10,000 bases of DNA from Actinidia chinensis (Eukaryota > Streptophyta > Magnoliopsida > Ericales > Actinidiaceae), in NCBI GenBank assembly GCA_009663005.1, contig CM018901.1, forward strand, positions 14,821,926-14,831,925, written 5' to 3'. Below the pieces are notes generated by a model. It was given only the letters and a program-made list of their open reading frames with translations, was not told where the DNA came from and searched no databases. This document shows positions 1 to 6,844 of this stretch, in pieces. The translations under genes and the position numbers were made by a program. How positions within the stretch are numbered: position 1 is the first letter of the stretch; each line of letters opens with the position of its first letter.

Positions 1-9
1 GTGTAAAAT

Positions 10-235
10 GACTGGGACTCCGTCCGCCATGGAACTCCAGAGCCGGAGCCGCTCGTTCTCCTCCTGTTGCCCGCTCGCCCTGCGAAACCAAATATCACGA
101 CCTCAACGCCGTTTCGTGTCTGTAAACACGACGTTGATGCATTCCTTGGGTCGAGGAGTTGCGAAAGCGTTCGAGTCGCTGCTGAGCCTAAGCAGGAGGT
201 CCTTCGTACGATCTTTCGATCCAGAAATCCTTTGA
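10..235 (+). pseudogene. Decayed Myb/SANT-like N-terminal domain of copy 1
   Basis: Family-like peptides appear in successive different frames. DWDSV is read from 10, AMELQSR from 26 (after one extra C at 24-25), CETKYHDL from 81, VEELRKR from 150, and RVAAEPKQEV from 172 (after one extra T). In intact relatives these form one continuous Myb/SANT-like segment of the type DWD-VA-ELQSR ... CK-KY-DL ... EELRKRRVAEL. In-frame stops such as TAA at 123-125 interrupt it. The order and spacing are right, so this is a genuine remnant and not chance similarity, but at least three indels prevent translation as a unit. The preceding Trp-containing start of the domain is outside the window. Confidence is moderate because the peptides are short and judged from memory of the family. 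Confidence 0.6.
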
Positions 236-299
236 CAATTTTCCGCTTTAAAATTGAATTCACGGCGTTAAACGTCAATAACTGTATGGTACTTCGTGT

Positions 300-1025
300 T
301 TGGCTCTGAGGAGTCCCGATCTGTTTTTGAACAGGTCGTTTGGAGCGAATGTGAAGAGATTGGAGGAGGACCCGACCGCTGAGAACGGAGGCTTTAAGGA
401 CGACCAAAACGACGGAGTTAAACCAGATCTGGAGAAGAATTTGGAGGGGGAGAGATCGGAAAACGACAGAGACGACGGTGCCGGAGCGCCGGAGGAGTCC
501 TCGCCGGAGATAGCCGGTAGCCAGAACTCAGACCGGGAGAACCGGTCGTTTAACGAGTCGAATTCGACGGGGAACAGGGGAAAAGAACCGGAACCGGTCG
601 AGACTGTCGGCGTTAAACTGGATCCGGTTTCGAGCGGCTCGAAACCGACCGGTGAGGACTCCTATAATAATAGCTCAGATACGGTGGCGAAGCGTGCGGC
701 CGCGAAGGCGAGTCAAGAGAGACGTTCAAAAAAGAAGCCGAGTCAGGAGATGAAAGGTGGTGACTCGGCCGAGTTACGGAACACAGCGGGTGAGTCGAAG
801 GAAGGGTTGAAGGAGAGCAGCGATGTGCAGAGCACGGCGAATTTGACGAGGAGGCGACGCCGTGAGAAGGAAGTTTCCGGCTGCGGCGGCGGAAGCAATG
901 TGCCGGTGGTATCTCCCGCCACCATCAAAAGGGAAGTCGTGAAATCAGAGCCGTTGGTTGCGATTTTAGATATTATCCGGTCGCATAAACATGGATCGAT
1001 GTTCGAGCGCCGGCTCGAAAGCCAG
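300..1025 (+). CDS. Copy 1 long exon: acidic linker, basic stretch and start of bromodomain
   Basis: The exon is 242 codons open to a GT donor at 1026 (CAG|GTATGT). The frame begins at a TTG and has no ATG until about residue 150, so 300 is only the edge of the open frame and not a real start. Translation should come from the upstream Myb segment. Residues about 20-110 are rich in Asp, Glu, Asn and Ser (low complexity). RSFNESNSTG and DSYNNSSDT are linker motifs I recognise from the plant family. TRRRRREKE (about 845-868) is a likely nuclear localisation signal. From about residue 216, SEPLVAILDIIRSHKHGSMF opens the bromodomain (helix Z region). The exon ends with ERRLESQ, where the family's domain continues in the next exon. 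Composition is clearly more GC-rich than the flanks. Reading frame 743-928 on the other strand is a shadow. Confidence 0.8.
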
Positions 1026-1342
1026 GTATGTTCTAGTACTTCTCCATTTCAAATGATACCGTGCACCATACCCTAATCATCAAATATCCACCGTCCGATT
1101 CTTCAATGGTTCGTGTATTCATTGGGACCACGCCACGGTAACTTACATGTTGTACACGACATAAAACGTTCAAAAAGAAGTCCCACGTTGAAATTCGGGG
1201 ATGATCCAACGGTCAACATTCATCGAATGACGTGTACGGTAAAGATCCGTCTACTAAAAAATGAAGAAAAGCTTTATTTTCACTTTTAAACTTCATAAAA
1301 ACAGAAATGAACTAACATTCCCATTATTTTTCAAAAAAAACA

Positions 1343-1511
1343 TGGGCCCGCTGTTGAAAATATAATGAAAAAAACATGGGTCCGTACCGTCCGTTGCTGA
1401 GACTGGAGATTTTGCGGAGAGTCCATGATCATCATCACAAAGGCCCAAGGAAAGACCATCATGCAAATCTGAAGTTGGGCCTTGGTTCATAGTGGGCCGG
1501 CCTGAGGCCCA
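1343..1511. promoter_or_regulatory. Cluster of five TGGGCC (Site II-like) motifs in the copy 1 intron
   Basis: TGGGCC occurs on the + strand at 1343-1348, 1476-1481 and 1493-1498, and as its complement GGCCCA at 1442-1447 and 1506-1511. TGGGCC/T Site II elements are established TCP-factor binding sites in plant proximal promoters. Four of the five lie within 70 bases, in a GC-richer patch of an otherwise AT-rich intron. No recognisable gene begins on either side, so promoter activity is inference. It could be a promoter fragment carried in by an insertion. Confidence 0.35.
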
Positions 1512-1958
1512 AATTAGGTTTATTTATTTATTTATTAAATATATTTAATATTAATTTCATTTAAAGATCTCATCAACATTTTTTTAATTTTTCTAAATAA
1601 TAATAAAAAGTAAAAATAGATGTGGATCTCCATTTTGGAAGTGAAGAGGCCCTAATTTTATGGCACCTTTAATAAGTGTTATAAAGCTTAGAATTAGACT
1701 ACTAGTCTGGTAGACCCACGAAAATAGTGTGTAGTTTGATATGAAATATTTTATTTACGCATTTATATAATTCAGTACGACAATGATATCACGTTGTTAA
1801 CTTATTATTGACAAGTGGTATCGCCACTCAGTACTAAAGAATCATATAGGCATAGATAATCATGTTTATCGGCACAAAACTAATCATAACCTTGCCAAAA
1901 AAATAGATGAGTAGAAAGGATTTGACAAGAATTTTGGTAGATTGTTTCTAAAATGTGG

Positions 1959-1977
1959 CCCCCCCCCCCCCCCCCCC
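1959..1977. repeat. Poly(C) tract, 19 bases
   Basis: This is an uninterrupted run of 19 C in an AT-rich intron, followed closely by a T9 run at 1990-1998. The complementary strand is G19 and could fold into a G-quadruplex. Homopolymers of this length are prone to slippage and assembly error, so the exact length is uncertain. Confidence 0.85.
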
Positions 1978-2610
1978 ACATTTATGTATTTTTTTTTAAG
2001 CCAATTTTATGGTTAGTTTCTGATTCTCAAGGCCCATTTGTGGTAGATTGAGGTAAATTTATTTAGGGTGAGTTTGTGCAAGGGTATATAAAAAAAAATT
2101 TTGGGGTGATTTTGTGATATAATGTTAACTAATTTGAATTATTAACAATGAGGAGGATAACATATTTTGCCGTTTGTTTTAAAAAAAAATTACATTTCTA
2201 TTTTTGGTGTGTGTTTGATGAAAAACGTTTTCCATATTTTGGTCATTTTTTTTTATTTTTAATTTTTCTTAATTTATTTTGGTTACTAGAATCAAAAAAA
2301 TAATATATATATACAAAAAAAAAGTTAAATTAATTTTGTCTTTAGTGATATTTTCTTATAAATATATTTTATATTTTTACTTCTTTGATTAAAAATATCA
2401 AAATTAAAATAAATTACTCAAAAAAAAAAAATCCAAACAACATTTTTTTGTTGCCAACCTAGACCTAAGTTGACCCGCGATGTTAAGAGCTCTATACATA
2501 TAACTATCCACTGCACAAGATACGTTGTTTCTATTTTTTTCTGGGTATTATTGTATTTCTCTTTTTGCTGGGAATACCATGAATTAACGAACTTTTGGGT
2601 CTGCCTACAG

Positions 2611-3087
2611 AAGACAGAAGAATACAAGAACACGGTCCGACACCATGTGGATCTGGACACAATCCGAACCCGCCTCAAAAACGGTTCCTACTCTTCTTCT
2701 TCCACCACCAAGTTCCACCGCGATCTCCTACTTCTCTTCACCAACGCCACCGTGTTCTTCCCCAAAACATCAACTGAATCCATTGCCGCCCATCAACTCC
2801 GTGACTTCGTCCTTGAAGAGATAAAGAAGACGAACAATACCAAAACCCAGAGACCCGATTCGCCAGACCCACCTCCAGTCCAACCCGACCCGGAAGGATC
2901 CGACTCATTCTTGTCGAAGCAAAAGTCCACAGCTCCCATAGTAGTCTGCGGTAAACGCAGTTCGATCTCTGCCAAACGTTCCAATACCCAAATTGACGAA
3001 AAACCAAATCTCAATGTGAAAAATTCTCCGAAAATGAAGGAGGAAGAGAGTCCGACGAAAGTGAAGATGAGAGAGAGAGCGCGGTGA
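2611..3087 (+). CDS. Copy 1 bromodomain exon, ending at a frame-shift stop
   Basis: The exon has 158 codons and a TGA at 3085-3087. Residues 1-73 complete the bromodomain: KTEEYKNTVRHHVDLDTIRT is the helix A/B region, FHRDLLLLFTNATVFFPKTS runs into helix B/C, and QLRDFVLEEIKK lies in the last helix. A canonical acetyl-lysine reader has the pattern F-x-N-C/A-x-x-Y-N. Here the Tyr-Asn pair is Phe-Phe (codons 2755-2760), so the usual acetyl-lysine-binding Asn is absent. This appears to be a feature of the plant family and not damage peculiar to this copy. Residues after about 75 are Pro/Asp-rich (RPDSPDPPPVQPDPE), then a Lys-rich linker. The frame ends in MRERAR, where relatives continue into a tail like VTGARSLR. 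That tail is present two bases out of frame directly downstream. Confidence 0.8.
   Translation, partial: KTEEYKNTVRHHVDLDTIRTRLKNGSYSSSSTTKFHRDLLLLFTNATVFFPKTSTESIAAHQLRDFVLEEIKKTNNTKTQRPDSPDPPPVQPDPEGSDSFLSKQKSTAPIVVCGKRSSISAKRSNTQIDEKPNLNVKNSPKMKEEESPTKVKMRERAR
3069..3079 (+). repeat. GA dinucleotide repeat at the frame break
   Basis: This is five and a half GA units between the codons for VKM and the GCG/GTG of the tail. It lies exactly where the reading frame changes from bromodomain to tail. A short dinucleotide repeat is a natural site for a 2-base slippage in the genome, or for a base-calling error. Confidence 0.75.
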
Positions 3088-3536
3088 CAGGAGCGAGAAG
3101 CTTGAGAGGGAACAGGAATACCCAAACGATCGAAAACCCTAATTCGAACAACGGTTCGAGGGAGAAAGGAGAGGCGGATACGAAAATTAATAAGAAGGAG
3201 AAAGCTGAGGCAACGTCATTGAAGAAGAGAGGGGCGGCGGATTTCTTGAAGAGGATAAAACGGAGCTCGCCGGCCAAGGGGGCGACAATGATGGAGACGG
3301 TGAAGAGTGAAGGTAATAATAGTGGTGGTGGGAGACGAGAGACGAAGAAGAGAGGGGATGGAGGGAAAGGGGCTCCAGCGGTGAAACGCGGTGGTGGTGG
3401 GAAGGCAGTGAAGGAGGAGAGCCCGTCAAAGCGTGGAGTTGGGAGGCCGGCAAAGAGAGGGGGGGAGGCAGGTGAGAGAAAACGTGGGAGAGAAGGTGGG
3501 GGAGCGGAGGCACCTAAGAAACGGTCTAAGAGGTGA
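3081..3536 (+). pseudogene. Copy 1 basic C-terminal tail, out of frame with the bromodomain
   Basis: This frame reads VTGARSLRGNRN from 3084 and continues about 150 codons to TGA at 3534-3536. It is dominated by Lys, Arg, Gly, Ser and Glu. KKRGAADFLKRIKR (about 3222-3263) is the family's conserved C-terminal block. SKRGVGRPAKRG (about 3427-3462) is an AT-hook-type minor-groove motif with a GRP core. It ends in APKKRSKR, a likely nuclear signal. It needs to be fused to the bromodomain frame. Removing one GA unit from the repeat at 3069-3079 would restore the family reading, which argues for a 2-base slippage. There is no start codon of its own with good context. A 31-base GT-AG 'intron' could be drawn here but is far below the usual plant minimum. 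Confidence 0.65.
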
Positions 3537-3597
3537 ACATTGATTAAAATGCATAAGGATCACTTAATCGGTTGAACATTACTTGATTAAAATGCAT
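3535..3597 (+). repeat. Short direct duplication just after the copy 1 stop
   Basis: GAACATTGATTAAAATGCAT at 3535-3554 recurs at 3574-3597 with a 3-base insertion (ACT) and is otherwise identical. The first unit overlaps the stop codon. It looks like a local tandem or slippage duplication with a 19-base spacer. No transposon ends are visible. Confidence 0.7.
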
Positions 3598-3750
3598 GGA
3601 CCTAAATTACGTTTATTACAACGAATTAGGAAATGCGTAATAATCATGTCAGATGTATGAATATAACTAGTGTCGAATACATGGGGGTAATGTTGTAAAT
3701 TGTAGTACTGTAGGAATCTTGTAGTCAGACTCATATCAACCTATCAGGTG
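3537..3750 (+). other. Copy 1 3' flank / likely 3' UTR with a block shared with copy 2
   Basis: The 3682-3748 segment resembles the 3' flank of copy 2 (- strand, 5775 to about 5715): GGGGGTAATGTTGTAAATTG here against GGGGGTAATATTGTAAATTG there, then TCAACCTATCAGGT against TCAGCCTATCAGGT. Copy 1 carries about 140 extra bases between its stop and this block, or copy 2 lost them. Inside the extra piece, a ~20-base motif GAACATT(ACT)TGATTAAAATGCAT occurs twice in direct orientation, at 3535-3554 and 3574-3597. A possible poly(A) signal AATAAA lies further on at 3959-3964 but is unproven. Confidence 0.55.
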
Positions 3751-4057
3751 TGTAGTGTGTCTACAGATGTGGATGAATCCTTCGTAGACTCTGTAACTAT
3801 TTGTTTTTCATTTATTACTCACACAAAAGTTTTCTTGTTTTAGGAGTATAATTCAATGTGTCTCGAATTTCTTTTTCAAGAAGTCCTATTGTTTAAGGTC
3901 GAATCAGAACAAATTGATAGTTGAGAGACAAAATAGATGAATTCTAAATAGTTTAGGGAATAAAAAAGTAATTAACCCTACCAAATTTACTAAAATTGGG
4001 GGTGATTCTATTTGTACCCAAGAAATCTCTCTCTAGCTTAAATTTTTTCTTAAGAGT

Positions 4058-4495
4058 AAATTTCGCTGACCTCCCTTAAAATTATTTTATAAATATAGTT
4101 ACCTCTCTTATAGTTTTTAAAATAATATTGATATTCTTAACTTTTGAAGCTATTATTAAAAAAATCCGGGAGCTAATTTTTTGATAAAATGAAAAAATTA
4201 CCCTTATTTTTAAGAATTTTATTTTTTTCTCAACACACCAATTAAAGTTAATGAATTTTATCTTTTTTCTTGAAATAATCTTATTTATGCAACTATATTA
4301 TAAAATTAATTATTTATTATTTTATGATTGATAAAAAAAATAAAAATAGAATAACTTACAAATAAATGGTATTTTGAGGGAAAAAAAGAGAATCTTTATT
4401 CATTTTAATTGATGTATTGAGGAAAAAAAAATTAAAAATCTAAATTTAGGGGCAATCTTATCATTTTTTGCCCAAAAAATGATTTTATTAGAGAA
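4058..4495 (+). repeat. Dispersed AT-rich repeat, member A
   Basis: It matches 6845-7383 in the same orientation through ordered blocks: AAATTTCGCTGACCTCCCTT against AAATTTCACTGACTTCTCTC; TTTAAAATAATATT against ATTAAAAATAATATT; TTACAAATAAATGGTATTTT against TTACAAATAAATGATACTTT; and TTCATTTTAATTGATGTATT against TTTATTTTAATGGGTGTATT. The order and spacing are retained except for roughly 100 bases more in member B. There is no coding capacity, and no clear terminal inverted repeat or target-site duplication. I cannot assign a named family. It is probably a fragment of a non-autonomous element common in this genome. Confidence 0.65.
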
Positions 4496-4604
4496 TCTTG
4501 ATAATAATTTAAAAAGTAAAGGAAATGAATACTATTTTAAAAATCATAAAAAATATAACTGTAATTATCAAAAATCTCACCACGATGAGTGAAATTTATC
4601 CAAA

Positions 4605-4780
4605 TTACTTCACGTGGGTAAAGAGAAATTTGATGGGTTCGAATAGAATTGTATTATTAAGTTGGCCTAAACGGGATGTGGGGCAGAGGGTGGCAATAAA
4701 AAGAGGAAGGTGATAGCATACCGAGGGAGAAGAGTGGCGGCGGGCGGCTACGGCTCGTGATTGGGTGTGTAAAAAATAAA
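4605..4780. other. GC-richer islet with a CACGTG motif
   Basis: A patch of higher GC in AT-rich surroundings. It contains a perfect G-box core CACGTG at 4611-4616, and a G-rich stretch around 4729-4762 (GGGAGAAGAGTGGCGGCGGG). A telobox-like TTTAGGGTTA lies just outside at 4784-4793. The 62-codon frame at 4525-4713 does not look like a known protein. It may be a decayed gene or promoter fragment, or a remnant of an insertion. I cannot decide. Confidence 0.3.
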
Positions 4781-5781
4781 AATTTAGGGTTAAGCTGTGG
4801 ATAGAGAGAAATTATTGAGTGTTCTTGAATAAAATTCTAGTAATGCTCTAACTTTAAAGTGATTTGTCTAAATAATGAGATTCATTATTTTTTGTCTGAG
4901 CTATGACCACTATATGCACATGTGCTGTACGTGCACCAATTTTTTTATATATTTCAATAATTTATGTGAATATATATACACTTTTTGACCTTATTAATAC
5001 ACTTTTTGTCTATTAACCATCACTCATTTAAGAGTAGTTACCATTTTTCAATTATTTAATGTTTTACAAGAAAGGCCTAACCCTAGGGGTCAATCTTAGC
5101 CTCGGTGAATACTATGTATATAGACGGCTATTCAGTCTCATGTAGTATTAGCTCGTAAATTTGCACATTAATTATGGCATGATACCCGCAATCTTGATTC
5201 TGAATATGATTTCTCTTAGGTCTGAAACGTGCAAAGACCGATTTTGGTATTAATACCTTTATTAAAGTGAAAAAATTACTATCCATACAAAAATTATCCA
5301 GTGTCTAATGTATGTTTGTATATTGAAAAATCTTGAACAAAAATACAAGTCGATGCTACAGTAAATTATTTAATAATTAAGAGCTCATTTTTATACTATA
5401 GAAATTATAATGTGTGGTGATTTTCACACTCTTATTTTTTATAATTAAACTCTTTTTAACTTTATTAAATAAAATTACTCAAACACCTTTATATTTAATA
5501 TTTTATATTACTTTTACTTTTAACCATATAATACAATATTTGACTAATTTCACTAAATAAAAAAACACAATTACAGAAAAGAAGAATGTCAAAATCATGC
5601 TTAATTGCCTAATTTTTTTTGTATAAAAAATAAAATAAAAATCCATAATAACATAATTTCTGTGGTTATCCTAAGGTAAAAAAAAAAAAAAGGTTTCGGA
5701 GCGAGCTAGAGAGATACCTGATAGGCTGATGATACCACTACACCAACAGCAATTTACAATATTACCCCCCACCCTCTCACC

Positions 5782-6659
5782 TCACCTACTGGACCTTTTC
5801 TTAGCCACCTCCGCTCCCCCACCCAACATTCTATCCCGCGCTTTCTCTCCCTCCTCCCCCCCCCCCCCCAATTCGGCGGCCGCCCCTTGCTTCCCGCGTC
5901 CACGGGCTCTCCTCCTTCACCCCCTTCCCACCTCTGCCACCACAGCCTCTTTCCCTCCGTCGCCTCTCTTCTTCGTCTCTCTCTTCCCGCTACTATTATT
6001 GCCCTCACTCTTCACCGTCTCCACCATTGTTTCCCCCTTCACCGATGAGTTCTACTTTATCCTCTTCAAGAAATCCGCTGCCCTTCTCTTCTTCACCAAG
6101 GTAGTCCCATTTCTTAATTTTCGGATCCGCCTCTCCTTTCTCTATCGGACCGTTGTTTGAAATAGGGTTTTCGGTTGTTTGGGTTTTCTGTTCCCTCTCA
6201 AGCTTCTCGCTCCTGTCACCCCTCTTTCGTCGGACTCTGCTCTTTCTTCACATTAAGATTTGTGTTTTTCGTCAATTTGGGCATTGGAAGGTTTGGCCGA
6301 GATTGAGATGCGTTTACGGCAGACCACTATTGGGGCTGAGGACTTGTTACTCGCCAAAAACGACCTGGGTCTTTCCGGTTCGGTTCGGGTTGGAGTGGAT
6401 TTGGATTCATCGGATCCGGGTCTGGGGAATCGGGTCTGTGGGTTTTAATTCCCGTTATCTCTTGGGGGACGAGGTTTTGGAGTTGATCAGCAGTGACGGA
6501 TTCAGTTGTTGCATCAGGGAAGAATATGATGGCGTTGGTGAAGAGAAGTAGGAGATCACGGTGGAATTTTGTGGTGGAGGAAGAAGAACAGGACCTGTTT
6601 TTTATGCGGGTTCGAATTGTTCCCAGATCCGCATGGTGTCGGACAATGTTCCTGTACTC
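5782..6659 (-). pseudogene. Copy 2 bromodomain and basic-tail exon, multiply disrupted
   Basis: From 6659 the - strand reads EYRNIVRHHADLGTIRTRIK and then FHRDLLLLFTNAIIFFPDAT, matching copy 1. A hand comparison of 6659-6456 with copy 1 gives about 39 differences in about 205 bases (near 81% identity), many of them amino-acid changing. It stays open for about 110 codons, then shifts frame near 6365 and stops (TAG 6327-6329). The tail continues with RAADFLKRIK followed by a TAG (6052-6054) where copy 1 has CGG. KGRPPN keeps an AT-hook core near 5875-5892, and a G14 run (C14 at 5856-5869 on +) replaces a G7 in copy 1. The aligned stop is at 5782-5784. Plus-strand open frames at 5729-6160 and 6153-6551 are antisense shadows. 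Confidence 0.8.
5856..5869. repeat. Poly(C) tract, 14 bases (G14 in copy 2 sense)
   Basis: A run of 14 C on the + strand inside the copy 2 tail. The matching place in copy 1 has seven G, so the tract doubled in one copy or shrank in the other. The length is subject to sequencing uncertainty. Confidence 0.8.
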
Positions 6660-6844
6660 GTTCGATATAATTTATTTATGCGTGTAATAGTTCAACTTAT
6701 TTGATATTTTTTATAAATTAATTGATTTATTCCGTGCAATGGACAAGTAAACGACAAGCTATATTTATAGGACATTCTTTACGCAATCAATCACCTAAAA
6801 ATAGAACTCATTCTTATGTGACGTCAGCATGGCTTTTTTGGGAG

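Larger units (their letters stand above)
1026..2610 (+). other. Copy 1 intron (phase 0, 1,585 bp) inside the bromodomain
   Basis: The donor is CAG|GTATGT at 1026. The acceptor is CTACAG ending at 2610, with a pyrimidine-rich stretch at about 2526-2572 and a TTAAC branch-like site at 2584-2588, about 24 bases before the acceptor. Joining 1025 to 2611 keeps frame and gives RRLESQ-KTEEYKN, as expected across a bromodomain. The first ~215 bases resemble the start of the copy 2 intron (9513 back to 9300). The rest is AT-rich and holds no gene. It contains a cluster of TGGGCC motifs (1343-1511), a C19 run (1959-1977) and many A/T runs. The open frame at 2418-2678 on the - strand has low-complexity composition and no recognisable content. 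Confidence 0.8.
1..3536 (+). pseudogene. Copy 1: plant nuclear Myb/SANT-bromodomain protein gene, 5' end cut by window, probably a pseudogene
   Basis: This is the parent entry for copy 1. The translated pieces follow the order known for the plant DNA-binding bromodomain family: Myb/SANT-like remnant, acidic linker with SFNESNSTG and DSYNNSSDT, basic RRRRREKE stretch, a bromodomain split by a phase-0 intron, then a Lys/Arg/Gly-rich tail with DFLKRIK and a GRP AT-hook core. Family members are inferred to be chromatin-associated nuclear proteins. Visible lesions are several frame changes in the Myb portion (10-235) and a frame break at a GA repeat (3069-3079) separating bromodomain from tail. 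The large exon has no ATG in frame upstream of its conserved region. The promoter and first Myb residues lie left of the window, if they survive. I infer a recent or partial pseudogene. Sequencing error at the GA repeat could explain that lesion but not the Myb damage. Confidence 0.75.
3751..5699. other. Gene-free spacer between the two convergent copies
   Basis: AT-rich DNA with many homopolymer runs and no open frame showing protein-like composition. Items within it are the dispersed repeat at 4058-4495, a GC-richer islet at 4605-4780, and a near-duplicate ATACACTTTTTG motif at 4976-5007 (two units about 20 bases apart). There is also a small inverted motif GTGTGGTGATTTTCACAC near 5411-5428, of a kind often seen at ends of small plant transposons. 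A poly(A) run at about 5679-5691 marks the limit of recognisable copy 2 homology. No RNA gene was recognised. Confidence 0.6.

Noticed and set aside
300..302. Start of the large exon as a translation start
   Set aside because: The codon is TTG, and the homologous protein continues upstream into the Myb region. It is only the edge of an open frame.
2470..2610. N-terminal extension of the bromodomain exon into the intron
   Set aside because: The frame is open but has no ATG, is AT/Phe/Tyr-rich, lies before a good acceptor, and has no family similarity.
3058..3090. A 31-base GT-AG intron that would rejoin the bromodomain and tail frames
   Set aside because: It is far shorter than typical plant introns. 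The GA-repeat slippage explains the break more simply.
2738..3513. Several minus-strand open frames opposite the copy 1 bromodomain and tail
   Set aside because: They are shadows of the purine-rich sense coding sequence and show no family features of their own.
4630..4650. GGGTTCGAAT as a B box of a tRNA or tRNA-derived SINE
   Set aside because: No A box at the right distance, no cloverleaf, and no 3' tail could be found.
5679..5692. Poly(A) run next to copy 2 as the tail of a retrocopy
   Set aside because: In copy 2 orientation it is poly(T). The copy also keeps the intron and 3' genomic flank, so retroposition does not fit.
5729..6551. Two plus-strand open frames (143 and 132 codons) that look like a hydrophobic protein
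   Set aside because: They are antisense to copy 2. Their peptides (for example FILFKKSAALLFF) equal the antisense translation of copy 1 tail DNA, so they reflect reversed coding composition.
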